From assembly GCA_024233215.1 (NCBI GenBank), contig JACKPW010000004.1, positions 248,001-312,000 of the forward strand: a DNA stretch of 64,000 bases. Reading direction: 5' to 3'. Positions 1 to 9,269 of the stretch are shown here, piece by piece; position 1 is the stretch's first letter; every line of letters starts with the position of its first letter. Source of the DNA: Verrucomicrobiales bacterium. Lineage in GTDB: Bacteria; Verrucomicrobiota; Verrucomicrobiia; Limisphaerales; J093. The position numbers and the translations under genes are program-made. The notes beneath the pieces are model-generated. The model saw only the letters and a list, made by a program, of their open reading frames with translations, did not search any database and was not told the DNA's origin.

Positions 1-473
1 GCGAGATCGAGCAGGTCGTCAAAACGCGCGACCTGCCCGGGCACCGGCCGGCCATGGACCGGCACCGTTGCCAGTGTTTCCAACTGGCGAAGGGTGTGCT
101 CGCGCACCCGGCCGATGCCTCGCAGCACCCGATCCACCGATTCATCGTGAAACAGAACCAAGGTGCCATCATGCGTCCGCCGGACATCCACCTCGACGCC
201 GTCCGCGCCGTGACGCATGGCGAGGGCGCAGGCCAGCAGGGAGTTCTCCAGGGCAAAGGCGGTGGCTCCGCGGTGGACCAGGATCGCGGGCCCGGCGCGA
301 CGGCGTTCCACCGTGCCGGGCAGTTCGCGGGAGCCGGGGCTCGTCTGATCGCCTGGCTCGCCGACGGACACCGCGGCGGTGGCCCCCGGAACACCTGCGA
401 CGCCGGTCCTGCCCTGAGGGGTCGCGCACATCAGGAGGCCGACGCCCAGCGTGATGGCTGCCCCGCGGTTCAT
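1..473 (-). CDS. Glycerophosphodiester phosphodiesterase, exported (C-terminus beyond window)
   Basis: Hydrolyses glycerophosphodiesters to sn-glycerol-3-phosphate and an alcohol. I translated this from the reverse strand: it starts at an ATG at 473-471 and stays open to base 1, so only about the first 157 residues are visible. A hydrophobic N-terminus (MNRGAAITLGVGLLMCA) reads as a signal peptide, so the enzyme should act in the periplasm. The GDPD signature follows: LVHRGATAFALENS (catalytic His-Arg and metal-binding Glu-Asn), then GADGVEVDVRRTHDG (the E-x-D metal ligands), then LVLFHDESVDR (second catalytic His). The family assignment is secure; the substrate is not visible. It lies upstream, on the same strand, of no other gene in view; the next gene at 583 is on the same strand but separated by a hairpin repeat. 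Confidence 0.9.
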   Translation of the reverse strand, partial: MNRGAAITLGVGLLMCATPQGRTGVAGVPGATAAVSVGEPGDQTSPGSRELPGTVERRRAGPAILVHRGATAFALENSLLACALAMRHGADGVEVDVRRTHDGTLVLFHDESVDRVLRGIGRVREHTLRQLETLATVPVHGRPVPGQVARFDDLLDL

Positions 474-496
474 GCCCCCCCCCTCTCGGCGGCTCG

Positions 497-569
497 GGGG
501 TCAGTGCTCACGATTGGCGGAGGGAGCGCCGCCAATGGCTGCAGGACTGACCCCGTCGCTCGTTTCATG
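497..569. repeat. Hairpin-forming dispersed repeat, copy 1
   Basis: A stem of TTGGCGG and CCGCCAA (514-535) sits inside an outer inverted pair GGGTCAGT / ACTGACCC. The core and the following ~30 bases (CTGCAGGACTGACCCCGTCG...) recur nearly unchanged at 59931-59993. It occupies the short gap between two same-strand genes. Confidence 0.7.
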
Positions 570-582
570 AGCCGGCGTTGCC

Positions 583-1578
583 CTACGGCTTCCCGAGCTT
601 TTGCAGCTTGGTGAAGAAGTCGCGGAAGATCGGATCGCGCTGAAGGAAGTAGACACTGCGGATCAGGTGCCGCGAGTCGTCGAAGCTGAAGGTGTAGTTG
701 TCCGTCGGGATCGGGCTGTGAACGAGGTTGGATGGCAGCCAGCGACTGTCGATGACCCACGCCACCGCCGTCATGTCCCAGAGCACCTTGGACCAGGCGA
801 AGTGGTCCTGGCGGAAGTCCTTGAAGATCTCGAGCAGGTATTCGCCGATGGCCCCCCGGCCGGCGAGGTTGGCCTCCATTTCCGGAACGGTGGTGGCGAA
901 GTGGGTGACGACCGGGGTGCAGGGCAACTGCACGAGAGCCACCCCGGAATTGAAGATCGTTTTCGAGGCGTTGAGGTCCTGATGGTAATTGAACTCGTGC
1001 TGGTGCGGCCATTGGAGGCCGTTGCCACCAAGCCACACCACGACGATGTTCGGCAGGATCGAGGGATCGAGCAGGAGGGCGTTCGCCACGTTGCTGATCG
1101 CCCCCACAGCCACGACGTAAAGGGGATGCTCCGGACTGTGCGCCTTCGCCCGGCGGATCAGGTCCAGCGCCGCCGGGCTTTCCTCTGGCTGCTTCGGATC
1201 GGTGACATAGTGCCGGCTGCCCTTGAAGGCGAAGTTCTCCGGCGAACGGTTCAGCTTGGCGAGAATGCGGAGAATCTCCTCGTGGCTCCGTTCCATGCCG
1301 TTCTCCGGGCTGTTGGAGCGGTTGTTCTTGAATGGGGCGGCATAGACGGCCTCCACGTTCAACTCCGGCGAGATCAACGCGTAGACCAGGGCAAACTGAT
1401 CATCGATCTCGTTGTAGGTGTCGGTGTCCAGCACCATCGGCACCGGCCGGTGGGTGGGCGGCTGCAACAGCGCCATGCGTTGCGCGTCGGTCAGTTTGGG
1501 AAACGACTGGGCCGCGACCGGGAAGCGGTTGGCACCGATCAGGAGACCGAGACAGGTCAGGATCACGAGGTGTTTCAT
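583..1578 (-). CDS. Inosine/uridine-type nucleoside hydrolase, exported
   Basis: Predicted to hydrolyse the N-glycosidic bond of ribonucleosides, giving base and ribose for salvage. The 331-residue length is normal for the family. Residues 1-23 form a signal peptide (MKHLVILTCLGLLIGA...PVAAQ), so it is probably periplasmic. The calcium-binding N-terminal motif appears as VLDTDTYNEIDDQFAL (about 48-63), the D-x-D-x-x-x-D-D hallmark of the family. Residues VVAVGAISNVANAL and VVWLGGNG match the conserved core strands. The C-terminal active-site region (D in LWDMTAVAW) is also present. Substrate preference (purine, pyrimidine or other) cannot be read. It stands alone; the upstream 428 bases separate it from a divergent secreted-protein gene. 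Confidence 0.9.
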   Translation of the reverse strand: MKHLVILTCLGLLIGANRFPVAAQSFPKLTDAQRMALLQPPTHRPVPMVLDTDTYNEIDDQFALVYALISPELNVEAVYAAPFKNNRSNSPENGMERSHEEILRILAKLNRSPENFAFKGSRHYVTDPKQPEESPAALDLIRRAKAHSPEHPLYVVAVGAISNVANALLLDPSILPNIVVVWLGGNGLQWPHQHEFNYHQDLNASKTIFNSGVALVQLPCTPVVTHFATTVPEMEANLAGRGAIGEYLLEIFKDFRQDHFAWSKVLWDMTAVAWVIDSRWLPSNLVHSPIPTDNYTFSFDDSRHLIRSVYFLQRDPIFRDFFTKLQKLGKP

Positions 1579-2006
1579 AGCCGGGGTCGGAGAGTAGGCC
1601 CATGCCCCCCGGCATGGCAGACAAATCGGTGTTCACGCTCGCTCGGACGGCGGGAGACCGGGGAATTGCGCGCGAGGCGCCGGCAGCCCCGGAGGGTGGG
1701 ATGGCGGCAGGCGTACCACGTGACCGTCGGTAGCCACCATACCTCCGTCATGCCCGGCGGAGAGGCGACGGCCCGTCGCCCTGACGGGAATACGTCGACG
1801 ACGCCTTTCGGGGACGAGCCGTCCCCCACTCCGCCTCCCGGGCTTCACTGAAGGGGGGGTACCACGAGCCCGACCTTCGCATGACCTTCGCATTGACACA
1901 CTGGCCGGCTGCCCCCACACTTTTATCACGATCCATGCCAGGAGTCTCCGGACCACGCGGTTGCGCGCGTTAGTCCGTCTGGTTTCACCTCGTCCACCGA
2001 AAGGCC
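1579..2006. other. Divergent intergenic region
   Basis: 428 bases between two divergent genes. Open frames here have no recognisable protein. A TTGACA hexamer lies at 1893-1898 on the + strand, but no convincing -10 follows at 16-18 bases, so I do not call a promoter. Several GC-rich inverted repeats are present without a clear terminator. Confidence 0.4.
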
Positions 2007-4319
2007 ATGAACCGTAGCACCATTCTCGCCCTCGTCAGCGCCGCGTGTTGTTCGCCCCTCATCCCGGGCACCGCGGTGGGCTCAGCGATTGAAACGCTCG
2101 CCAGCGCGAGAACAGGGGAAAGCCTCGTCACTGATACGAACTGGACCCTGTCGGCATCCATCCCGGAGACCTTGGAGAGTTCGGCCTCCTCTCCCAACCA
2201 GCCGGGAGCCTATGCTGCCGCGCGTGCAGGGATCGGGCAAAACAACGTCGATCTGGGTATCCTCTGCACTTCAGAAAACCAGAGCGGGGCCCCTGAATTC
2301 GGGAGCTCCGCGAGAGTCGGCGTCGAAGAGGATGTGACCTTCTTCAACATTTCGGATCCGATCGCCTACGATGGTGTAATCCTCAAGATGCGGTTGAAAG
2401 GCGAGTTGATGATCACCGGCCAGGGCGCCAACGGCTACTCCCGCGACCACTCGTCAAGACTCGCACTAAGTGTCGTCGCCAACTTCAATCAGCCCGATCG
2501 GGAAAGCCGGAATAGTGGCGCCCTCGAGATCTTCTTCACCGGGGGGAGCTCGTCCCGGACGGAGCCAAACCATTCCGGCCTGTTCCTGGACAATCTCAAC
2601 AACCGACCCCGGTCGATCCAAACCTCCGGATCGCCGGAGAACCACGCATCCTTGACGATCAATGAAACGGTGTTCATTGCCCTTCCGGGGCTGCACCTGC
2701 TCAACGGCCCGCATCGGGTTCGCATCACCCTCTCGGCCCATAGCACAAGTGGCGGCTCCTCGTCATTCTACAACAGCCTGAGTTTCGATGAGGCGGAACC
2801 GGTGCTGTTGTACAGCGAGGACGCTCCGGGTCAGATACAACTCTTCTCCCCCGACGAGACTGGCCTCGTCGTCGAAACCGGAAGCGGAGGATTTCTCCCT
2901 GATCCGGCCCCAGACGGTCCCAGCACAAACCTGGCACTGGCCGGCAACCCCATCATGGGACATGCACCGTTCGACAACGGCACGTTCGGGGTCTATCACA
3001 TCAACGCCCAGGGCTACCTGACCCCGCACCATTCGGAGACCCCGGAGGAACTGAACGACGGGGACATCGGGCCCAGCAGCGTGGTCGACACCTACAGTGG
3101 CGACGGCTTTGTCGATGACCCTGATCTCGAGAGCCCGGATGGCGGTGCCGATCCGTATGACTTCCTGGGAATCGCCTGGAGTGAGCCACAGGACGGAGTG
3201 GCGGAGATCCAGCTCTACCAGCGTATCTTTGGCGACGGCGGCTGGTTCGGCGGCCTGAACAGCGCAGTCGCGCCCAAGGTGCAAGTCAGTCGCGATGGCG
3301 GGACGACCTGGCTGGACGTGGAGGGAGTGACGACGGACTACGATTCGCTGGTGTCCCCCACCAGCCAGAACGGCCAAGTCGTGGGGCCGATCTCCTTTTC
3401 GTTCCCGCCCCAGGACGACATCGACGGCATCCGCCTGTTCGGCGAGGGCGGCGGACGGGCCGGCGTGGATGTTTCCGGGTTCGTGGCGGCGGCGGAATTC
3501 GAAGTGTACGCAGTGCCGCAACGTCCGCCCCCGCCGATCGATCCGTCCCGAAACCTCGCCCTCGACTCCAACCCGATCATGGGCCACGCGCCGCTCGACA
3601 ACGGGACGTTCGGCACCTACCACATCAGCGCCCAGGGCTACCTGACCCCGCACCACTCCGAGACCCCCGGCGAACTGATCGACGGCAGTGTCGAACTCGA
3701 CAGCGTGGTGGACACCTACAGCGGCGATGGCTACGTGGACGATCCCTCCCTGGAAAACCCGGACGGAGGAGCGGACCCCTATGACTTCCTCGGCGTGCAA
3801 TGGAGCGAACCGCGGGATGGCGTGAGCCTGGTTCACCTGTATCACCGGATCTTCGGCGACGGCGGCTGGTTTGGTGGCCTGGACAATGCCGTTGCGCCAA
3901 AGGTGCAGGTCAGCCGCGATGGCGGAATCACCTGGCTGGACCTGGAAGGGGTGACTACTGACTACGGCTTGCTCGTGTCCCCCACCAGCCAGAACGGCCA
4001 GGTCGTGGGGCCGATCTCCTTTTCGTTCCCGCCCCAGGACGACATCGACGGCATCCGCCTGTTCGGCGAGGGCGGCGGACGGGCCGGCGTGGATGTCTCC
4101 GGGTTCGTGGCGGCGGCGGAATTCGAGGTCTATGCCGTCCTGCGCCCGGTGCTGAGCGTTTACCGCACCGGGGAAGGACTCCGGCTCACCTGGTCGGGCG
4201 ATTACCGGCTGGAATCGGCCACCACGGTTGGCGGGGAATGGTCGGTGGTTGAGGACGCCCGGAGCCCCTGCGACCTGTCAGCGAATGCCAATGCGGAGTT
4301 CTTCCGGTTGACTTGGTAG
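2007..4319 (+). CDS. Large secreted protein with two near-identical ~208-residue tandem domains
   Basis: Function unknown. The 770-residue product begins with a signal peptide (MNRSTILALVSAACCS...TAVGSA). Residues ~25-300 are a beta-rich region of no recognised family. Two tandem domains follow, starting at residues 308 and 516, each opening with NLAL..NPIMGHAP.DNGTFG and containing YLTPHHSETP, GGADPYDFLG, RIFGDGGWFGG and a shared QVSRDGG.TWLD..GVTTDY segment. The last ~60 residues (RLTWSGDYRLESATTVGGEW ... FFRLTW) are the C-terminal module often seen on verrucomicrobial exported proteins. The repeat modules may bind carbohydrate (galactose-binding-like), but that is a guess. In the DNA, the ends of the two repeats (3351-3502 and 3975-4126) differ at only about two positions, which points to recent duplication or gene conversion. 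Confidence 0.8.
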   Translation: MNRSTILALVSAACCSPLIPGTAVGSAIETLASARTGESLVTDTNWTLSASIPETLESSASSPNQPGAYAAARAGIGQNNVDLGILCTSENQSGAPEFGSSARVGVEEDVTFFNISDPIAYDGVILKMRLKGELMITGQGANGYSRDHSSRLALSVVANFNQPDRESRNSGALEIFFTGGSSSRTEPNHSGLFLDNLNNRPRSIQTSGSPENHASLTINETVFIALPGLHLLNGPHRVRITLSAHSTSGGSSSFYNSLSFDEAEPVLLYSEDAPGQIQLFSPDETGLVVETGSGGFLPDPAPDGPSTNLALAGNPIMGHAPFDNGTFGVYHINAQGYLTPHHSETPEELNDGDIGPSSVVDTYSGDGFVDDPDLESPDGGADPYDFLGIAWSEPQDGVAEIQLYQRIFGDGGWFGGLNSAVAPKVQVSRDGGTTWLDVEGVTTDYDSLVSPTSQNGQVVGPISFSFPPQDDIDGIRLFGEGGGRAGVDVSGFVAAAEFEVYAVPQRPPPPIDPSRNLALDSNPIMGHAPLDNGTFGTYHISAQGYLTPHHSETPGELIDGSVELDSVVDTYSGDGYVDDPSLENPDGGADPYDFLGVQWSEPRDGVSLVHLYHRIFGDGGWFGGLDNAVAPKVQVSRDGGITWLDLEGVTTDYGLLVSPTSQNGQVVGPISFSFPPQDDIDGIRLFGEGGGRAGVDVSGFVAAAEFEVYAVLRPVLSVYRTGEGLRLTWSGDYRLESATTVGGEWSVVEDARSPCDLSANANAEFFRLTW

Positions 4320-4479
4320 CATCATCAAACCCACGAGAGCTGGAGATCTCGCCCGCGCACAACCGCCGAGCCCGAGTTGTGGTTCCACGACCTCTTCCAC
4401 CCGGACCGCACGCCCTATCCGGAGCAGGAAGCACGCTCCATCCGCCAAATGACCGGCAGGTGGCGCCGAGGAATCCGCG

Positions 4480-5244
4480 TTACGGACGGGCGTTGCTTCG
4501 CGTCTTGGGGAGCCGCTTCCGACAGCTTGCCGGGACTGCCTGCCGAATGAGCTTCACCGCCTCAGCCGGGGAGTCGGTGAGGCGGGCCAGTTCCAGATCC
4601 TCCGGGCTGATGGTTCCCTCTGCAATCAGTGAGTTGCGCACGAAAGTCCGCAGGTGCTGCCAGAATTCTGTCCCCATCAGGACCACGGGGAATCGCGCGA
4701 TCTTCCGGCACTGGATCAACGTGAGGGACTCGAAGGTCTCGTCGAGCGTGCCAAACCCGCCCGGCATCACCACGAACGCACACGAGTATTTCACCAGCAT
4801 CACCTTCCGCACGAAGAAATGGTCCATCTCGATGAACCGGTCGAGGTAACGGTTGGGCTTCTGTTCGTGCGGCAGAATGATGTTGCAGCCCAGACTGACC
4901 CCGCCCCCCTCCCGGGCACCGCGGTTGGCCGCCTCCATAATGCCCGGGCCGCCGCCTGTCATCACCGCAAACCCCGCCTCCGCCAACCCGCGTCCCACCG
5001 CCCGCGCGAGCGTGTAATACCGATGGCCGGCAGGAAATCGCGCCGAGCCAAAGACCGTGACGCACGGCTGATGCATGTCCCCGAAGAACTCATAGCCTCG
5101 CAGGAACTCAAGGAAGGTCTGCACGGCGCTTTCCAGGTCGGCTCCCCGATCACGTTGGCCGGCGAGGAACTGGGCTTCCACCCCCTTGACGCGCTGCATC
5201 AGGAGGCTTTCGGGATGGGCGGAGGGTTGCTTGCGGAGGGACAT
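4480..5244 (-). CDS. LOG-family (TIGR00730) nucleotide 5'-monophosphate phosphoribohydrolase
   Basis: Members of this Rossmann-fold family hydrolyse nucleoside 5'-monophosphates, or cytokinin riboside monophosphates, to base and ribose-5-phosphate in the cytoplasm. Both diagnostic motifs are visible in the 254-residue product: TGGGPGIMEAANRGA (glycine-rich phosphate loop, about residues 95-109) and MPGGFGTLDETFE (the PGGxGTxxE signature, about 162-174). FGSARFP at about 68 is the usual first beta-strand. The N-terminal ~50 residues are a variable extension with no signal peptide. Many bacterial members are annotated 'decarboxylase' in error. It stands alone between a secreted protein and an esterase gene. 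Substrate uncertain. Confidence 0.88.
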   Translation of the reverse strand: MSLRKQPSAHPESLLMQRVKGVEAQFLAGQRDRGADLESAVQTFLEFLRGYEFFGDMHQPCVTVFGSARFPAGHRYYTLARAVGRGLAEAGFAVMTGGGPGIMEAANRGAREGGGVSLGCNIILPHEQKPNRYLDRFIEMDHFFVRKVMLVKYSCAFVVMPGGFGTLDETFESLTLIQCRKIARFPVVLMGTEFWQHLRTFVRNSLIAEGTISPEDLELARLTDSPAEAVKLIRQAVPASCRKRLPKTRSNARP

Positions 5245-5344
5245 CGCTTTGGGTCTTTGGCTGTCAGTTTTCCCGTCTCAAATCTCGATTCTCAGACTCG
5301 AAATGCCCGGCTTCCGGCGTTGGGGGGGAAGCGGCGAGCGCGCT

Positions 5345-6439
5345 TCAGGGGGAGCCCGATCCCCACCCCCCGGGAGTCGCGTCCAGTTTCAGCGCCGCCT
5401 CCCCGAGCGCGCGACCGATGGCCAACATCGTCCGCACGCTCCCCAAGTAGTGGAACGGGTAGTTGGACCCGACCTGGTCCCACTCCTCGCGATGCTCCTT
5501 CCAGCCCTGGCGGAACACGGCATCGGCCTGCTGGTCCCAAAACACGTCGGTGGGCACAAGGGTGGCGTTCCCGGTAAATTCCGGGCGCCGGACCGCGGCC
5601 GCCTGCGCCTCCTTGAAGGCGCGCATCCCGGGATTGTCATTGCCGGCCAGACCATCGACCCCCATCTGACCGACCACCACCGGCAAGCCGGGCACGCCCA
5701 AGTCCCGTCGCACATCGCGAATGAGCGCCGCCAGGTTGTCGGCGTATTCGCCGGTGGCTTCGGGATCGATCATGTCGTTCCAACCCTGGAACCAAACGAA
5801 GCCGGCCAGTTGATAGCCCTGTCCCTGATATTCCGGGAACAGCGTGCCGAGGGTGGCCAAAGTCCCGCGCACTTCGAGGATCATGTCGCGGTACGCCTGC
5901 CCGTAACGGGCTCGGACCTCCTCCATGGTCGCGTCTGGATTGCGCTTGCGGGCGTTTGCCAGTTCGCGGTTCAGACGTTCCGCCGGAGGGGGACCCGCAC
6001 CCGGCGGGCGGAAGTCGCAGAACACGCTGCGTCCCCCCCAAGCCGTCTTGATCAGGAGCACCGGGGCCTCGAGGCGATCCCCCACGGTCAGACCAAAGCC
6101 CAGTTCCGGCCCGATGCAGCCGGGACTGCCGTAACCCACCGTCAGCGGCCCGTGCCGGTCCCAGAACTTGATCCAAACATCCGGACGGGAAATCCAACCC
6201 CCGTCCGGACGCAGACCGGCAAATTCATCATGCGTCTCCGGGGCGGCGAGTTGACGCTCCAGCAGCGCCACACTTCCCTTGCCCTCCATGTTCGACTGCC
6301 CCGCAAGGATGAACACCCGGACAGGTTCGACACCTCGGGCCAACGCACTCCCCACGATCAAGCAGGGTAGAAGCGCCACCAGCGACCAGGGAACGGCCAA
6401 CGCAGCGGAACGCCGGAACGGACGAGAACGGAACTGCAT
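5345..6439 (-). CDS. SGNH-type sialate O-acetylesterase (SASA family), exported
   Basis: Predicted to remove acetyl groups from polysaccharides or sialic acid in the periplasm. I chose the ATG at 6439 rather than the longer open frame, because a signal peptide starts there (MQFRSRPFRRSAALAVPWSL...SALA) and is followed at once by the family's first block, VRVFILAGQSNMEG, with the nucleophile Ser at residue 49. Further family features are LIKTAWGGRS, the FVWFQGWND block and a C-terminal NYPFHYLGS containing the catalytic His. The length is 364 residues, typical for the DUF303/SASA group. Verrucomicrobial genomes carry many such enzymes for plant or algal glycan breakdown. Substrate not determinable. 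Confidence 0.88.
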   Translation of the reverse strand: MQFRSRPFRRSAALAVPWSLVALLPCLIVGSALARGVEPVRVFILAGQSNMEGKGSVALLERQLAAPETHDEFAGLRPDGGWISRPDVWIKFWDRHGPLTVGYGSPGCIGPELGFGLTVGDRLEAPVLLIKTAWGGRSVFCDFRPPGAGPPPAERLNRELANARKRNPDATMEEVRARYGQAYRDMILEVRGTLATLGTLFPEYQGQGYQLAGFVWFQGWNDMIDPEATGEYADNLAALIRDVRRDLGVPGLPVVVGQMGVDGLAGNDNPGMRAFKEAQAAAVRRPEFTGNATLVPTDVFWDQQADAVFRQGWKEHREEWDQVGSNYPFHYLGSVRTMLAIGRALGEAALKLDATPGGWGSGSP

Positions 6440-6688
6440 GCGGCGAGTGTGCCCGGCGGACCACCGACGGACCAGCCCCAAAGGAAGGCGCGATGCGCCA
6501 CCCCACCTTGCGAGGCAAAGCTCCGCGTGAACCGGGACACCCCGACTGCCCACCGAAGGAAACGAGGAGCGGCAGGCTTTCGGACGCTCCCCACCGAAAG
6601 CGCCGCCATGGATCCAGGTGAACCCCTGCCTCGCACGGCGCTTGTTCATGGCCGGTGGACCGGAGCCTTCGCCCACCCGGCCCGGGGG

Positions 6689-7918
6689 TCAGCGCACCAC
6701 TTCGAACAGGAAGCCCTTCAGGTATTCGGTTTCCGGGATGCTGGGAATGACCGGATGATCCAGGCTCTGGGAGCAGACCGCCACCCGCCGCAACACGCGG
6801 CGCACGTCGAAGGCCGCGGAGAGAATGACGTCCTGGAACATCCCGGCGTCGACGTGGTGCGAGCAGCAGAACGTGGCAAGCAACCCTCCCGGCGAAAGCA
6901 GCTTGAGGGCGCGCACGTGGATCTCCTTGTAACCGCGCAAGGCGTTGGGCACGGACGCCCGGTTGCGGGTAAATGACGGGGGATCGAGGATCACCACATC
7001 GAACTGGCCGGGGGCCGGATCGTCGCCGCCCGGGGCGCTGTGGGCCTTCAGCCAGTCAAAGACATTCGCCTCCTCGAAGACGCACCGGTCCCCGACACCG
7101 TTTTCATCGGCCAACCGCCGGGCGGTCATCAGCGCCTCCCGGCTTTGATCCAAACCGTGCACGGACCCCGCCCCGGCCCGGGCAGCATGAAGCGCGAACG
7201 CCCCCGTGCTGCTGAAGCAGTCAAGCACGCGGGCCCCGGGACGGCGGGCAACCTCCTCGGCCACGAGGCGGTGATTGGTGCGTTGATCGAGATAGAACCC
7301 GGTCTTCTGGCCGGAGAACGGCGTGGCGAGGAGCCGCAAGCCATCGAGTTCAAACGCGATTTCATCGGCACACTCGCCCCGGGCGATGCCGGCCAGTTCC
7401 GGGAGCCCCTCGAACTGCCGGGACGCAATGTCGCCCCGCTCCACGATGGCACGGGGACTGACGATCTTCTCGAGCGCGTCGAAGATGAGTTCCTTTCGTT
7501 GTTCCATGCCGGCGGAGGAAATCTGAACCACAAGGACATCCTCGTATTTGTCGACGATGAGGCCGCTGAGGAAGTCGCCCTCGGCGTTGACCAGGCGGAA
7601 CGAACGCGCATCGGGAAAGCGCCTTTCGCGCAGGGCAAGAGCCTCCCCGAGGCGTTGTTCGAAGAATGCGGCATCGATCGGGGCGTTGCGGTGACTGATC
7701 ACCCGAACCCGCAGGCGTGAGCGGGCATTGTAGAAGCCCATGCCCAGAAAGCGCCGACGCGGGTCGAGCACCGTGACCACGTCCCCATTCCCCGGCTCAC
7801 CCTGCACTTTCTGGATGCCGCGCTCATAGACCCACGGGTGACCGGCGACAACACGATCCGCCTCGGCAGGTCGAAGCACGACAGCCGGCTGGCGGGAGGA
7901 ACTGGTTTCAACGCTCAT
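6689..7918 (-). CDS. rlmI: RlmI-like class I SAM-dependent 23S rRNA (cytosine-C5) methyltransferase
   Basis: Likely methylates a cytosine of 23S rRNA. The ATG at 7918 is preferred; the longer frame runs back into an inserted repeat element (8032-8197). The 409-residue product has an N-terminal PUA domain (VVLRPAEADRVVAGHPWVYE and RRRFLGMGFYN), an EEHUD-like linker (GQKTGFYLDQR) and a Rossmann methyltransferase domain. Motif I reads VLDCFSSTGAFALHAA; motif IV is DPPSF with Asp at residue 312; the C-terminal ATFCCSHHVD holds the catalytic-cysteine motif. All of these match the RlmI/YccW family. The family also includes RlmK/L-like proteins, so the exact target base is inferred. Confidence 0.88.
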   Translation of the reverse strand: MSVETSSSRQPAVVLRPAEADRVVAGHPWVYERGIQKVQGEPGNGDVVTVLDPRRRFLGMGFYNARSRLRVRVISHRNAPIDAAFFEQRLGEALALRERRFPDARSFRLVNAEGDFLSGLIVDKYEDVLVVQISSAGMEQRKELIFDALEKIVSPRAIVERGDIASRQFEGLPELAGIARGECADEIAFELDGLRLLATPFSGQKTGFYLDQRTNHRLVAEEVARRPGARVLDCFSSTGAFALHAARAGAGSVHGLDQSREALMTARRLADENGVGDRCVFEEANVFDWLKAHSAPGGDDPAPGQFDVVILDPPSFTRNRASVPNALRGYKEIHVRALKLLSPGGLLATFCCSHHVDAGMFQDVILSAAFDVRRVLRRVAVCSQSLDHPVIPSIPETEYLKGFLFEVVR

Positions 7919-8031
7919 GGCTTGGGGCGCCGCGGGATGTGGCGGCACGAGGCACGGGATAAAGCCAGACCTGCAGACGCACGGAAAGGGAAAAGCGCCG
8001 GTGAAGTCGCCCCTGAGCCGTAACGATTCAG

Positions 8032-8197
8032 CCTGGAAACCGCAGATGAACGGGGATGAACGCAGATAAGTCCCTCGACGTGAGCCCCCCACGTCCGCCG
8101 GATGTCTTCACCCATTGGGTGTGACGCGAAAATCGCGCAAGTCCTTGGGTATCTGCGTCTATCTGTGTCGATCTGCGGTTCAACTGCTTTTTCTAGG
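8032..8197 (+). mobile_element. 166-bp MITE-like element, copy A
   Basis: Non-coding element with ends CCTGGAAA ... TTTCTAGG (imperfect terminal inverted repeats), subterminal CGCAGAT motifs on both sides, and an internal perfect hairpin CACCCATTGGGTG. It is flanked by a 5-bp direct repeat, TTCAG, at 8027-8031 and 8198-8202. Copies B (18783-18948) and C (37644-37809, reversed) have exactly the same length; A and C agree at the three positions where B differs. No transposase is encoded. A short CACGAAT-type repeat follows at 8209-8230. Confidence 0.85.
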
Positions 8198-8260
8198 TTC
8201 AGTGGAGAACCACGAATCGACGCGAATGGGAGGAAGGGCGGAAAGCGGATTCCCGAACGG

Positions 8261-9109
8261 CTATTCGCCTTCCTGCTGGTAGACGCGCACGTAATCGATG
8301 AGAAACCGCTGCGGGAACGCGGTGGCATCCACGCCCTTCGCTCCGCCCCAACTGCCGCCGATCGCCAGGTTGAGGATGAGGTATTGGGGTGCATCGAAAG
8401 GCCAGGAATCGACCCCGGTGCCATCATTCTTCAAGGAAAAGAACTTCTGCCCATCGACCAGGAAATCCATCTTCTCATGGGTCCATTCCACGGCGTATAC
8501 GTGGAATTCGGTGGTGGCGGTGGGCAGTTCCAGGCGGCTGCCCCTTCCGTTGCCCCGCATGTGGTTGTGCCCGCGGGTGTGGACATTGGCGAAGGCCACC
8601 CCCGGTTCGTGCCCGACGTGCTCCAGAATGTCGATCTCTCCGCAGGCGGGCCAGCCGACCTCGCCAATGTTCGTCCCGAGCATCCAGATGGCGGGCCAGG
8701 TGCCGCGGCCCGCGGGGACCTTGGCCCGGACCTCGATACGCCCGTAGGTCCAGGAGGCGGTACCGCGGGTGGTCAGGCTCGCCGAGGTGTACTCCGCAAA
8801 TTCCCGCCGCTGCTGCCAGCGACGCGGGCTGGCATCGGCGCGAAAACCGGGGTTAGGCAGGTGAGCCTGGTGCGATTCGATGACCAGCATCCCGTCCTCC
8901 ACCCGGGCGTTTTCCGGCTTCGCTTCCGTGTAGTACTGGAGTTCCTGATTGCGCACGAAGCCGTGTTCGTAACCCCACCTGGCGGGGTTGGGCGCGCCGT
9001 CCTCGGAAAACTCGTCCGCCCAGACGAGCTTCCAGCCGGCGCCCTGCGCGACAACCGCAGCCGAGGCGGCAACCATCCACAGAAACAAGGGGAACGAGGA
9101 AGTCTTCAT
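8261..9109 (-). CDS. Glycoside hydrolase family 16 (endo-beta-glucanase type), exported
   Basis: Predicted endo-acting beta-glucanase (laminarinase or lichenase type). The ATG at 9109 gives a signal peptide (MKTSSFPLFLWMVAASAAVVAQGAG) and a 282-residue protein. The GH16 fold is clear: WKLVWADEFSEDGAPNPARW at the start, GRIEVRAKVPAGRGTWPAIW before the active site, then GEIDILEHVG, the E-x-D-x-x-E catalytic motif in which the first Glu is nucleophile and the last Glu is acid/base. EWTHEKMDFLVDG, NLAIGGSWGG and a C-terminal IDYVRVYQ complete the family pattern. Within GH16, the intact EIDILE form fits laminarinases. It is a single gene without a polysaccharide-utilisation cluster around it. Confidence 0.92.
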   Translation of the reverse strand: MKTSSFPLFLWMVAASAAVVAQGAGWKLVWADEFSEDGAPNPARWGYEHGFVRNQELQYYTEAKPENARVEDGMLVIESHQAHLPNPGFRADASPRRWQQRREFAEYTSASLTTRGTASWTYGRIEVRAKVPAGRGTWPAIWMLGTNIGEVGWPACGEIDILEHVGHEPGVAFANVHTRGHNHMRGNGRGSRLELPTATTEFHVYAVEWTHEKMDFLVDGQKFFSLKNDGTGVDSWPFDAPQYLILNLAIGGSWGGAKGVDATAFPQRFLIDYVRVYQQEGE

Positions 9110-9269
9110 GGTCAACCCCATGCGAACGCCACCAGAAGCGCTTGTCAAGCCCGCGACCCATTCGCCTGCAACGCTCATTCTCACCAAGGAGCGCGGTTGT
9201 CCCGCCGGCCTGGGACCCAGGATCTCTGGAATAAATCAGAGTTTCCGGGCAATCCGGTCTCCGCACCAC

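Noticed and set aside
1893..1926. Possible promoter TTGACA ... TTTTAT upstream of the secreted-protein gene
   Set aside because: Spacing is 22 bases, too long for a sigma-70 promoter.
8044..8204. Short reading frames within the 166-bp repeats (for example on both strands of all three copies)
   Set aside because: The same peptides appear in each copy only because the DNA is repeated; no start signals or homology, so they are not genes.
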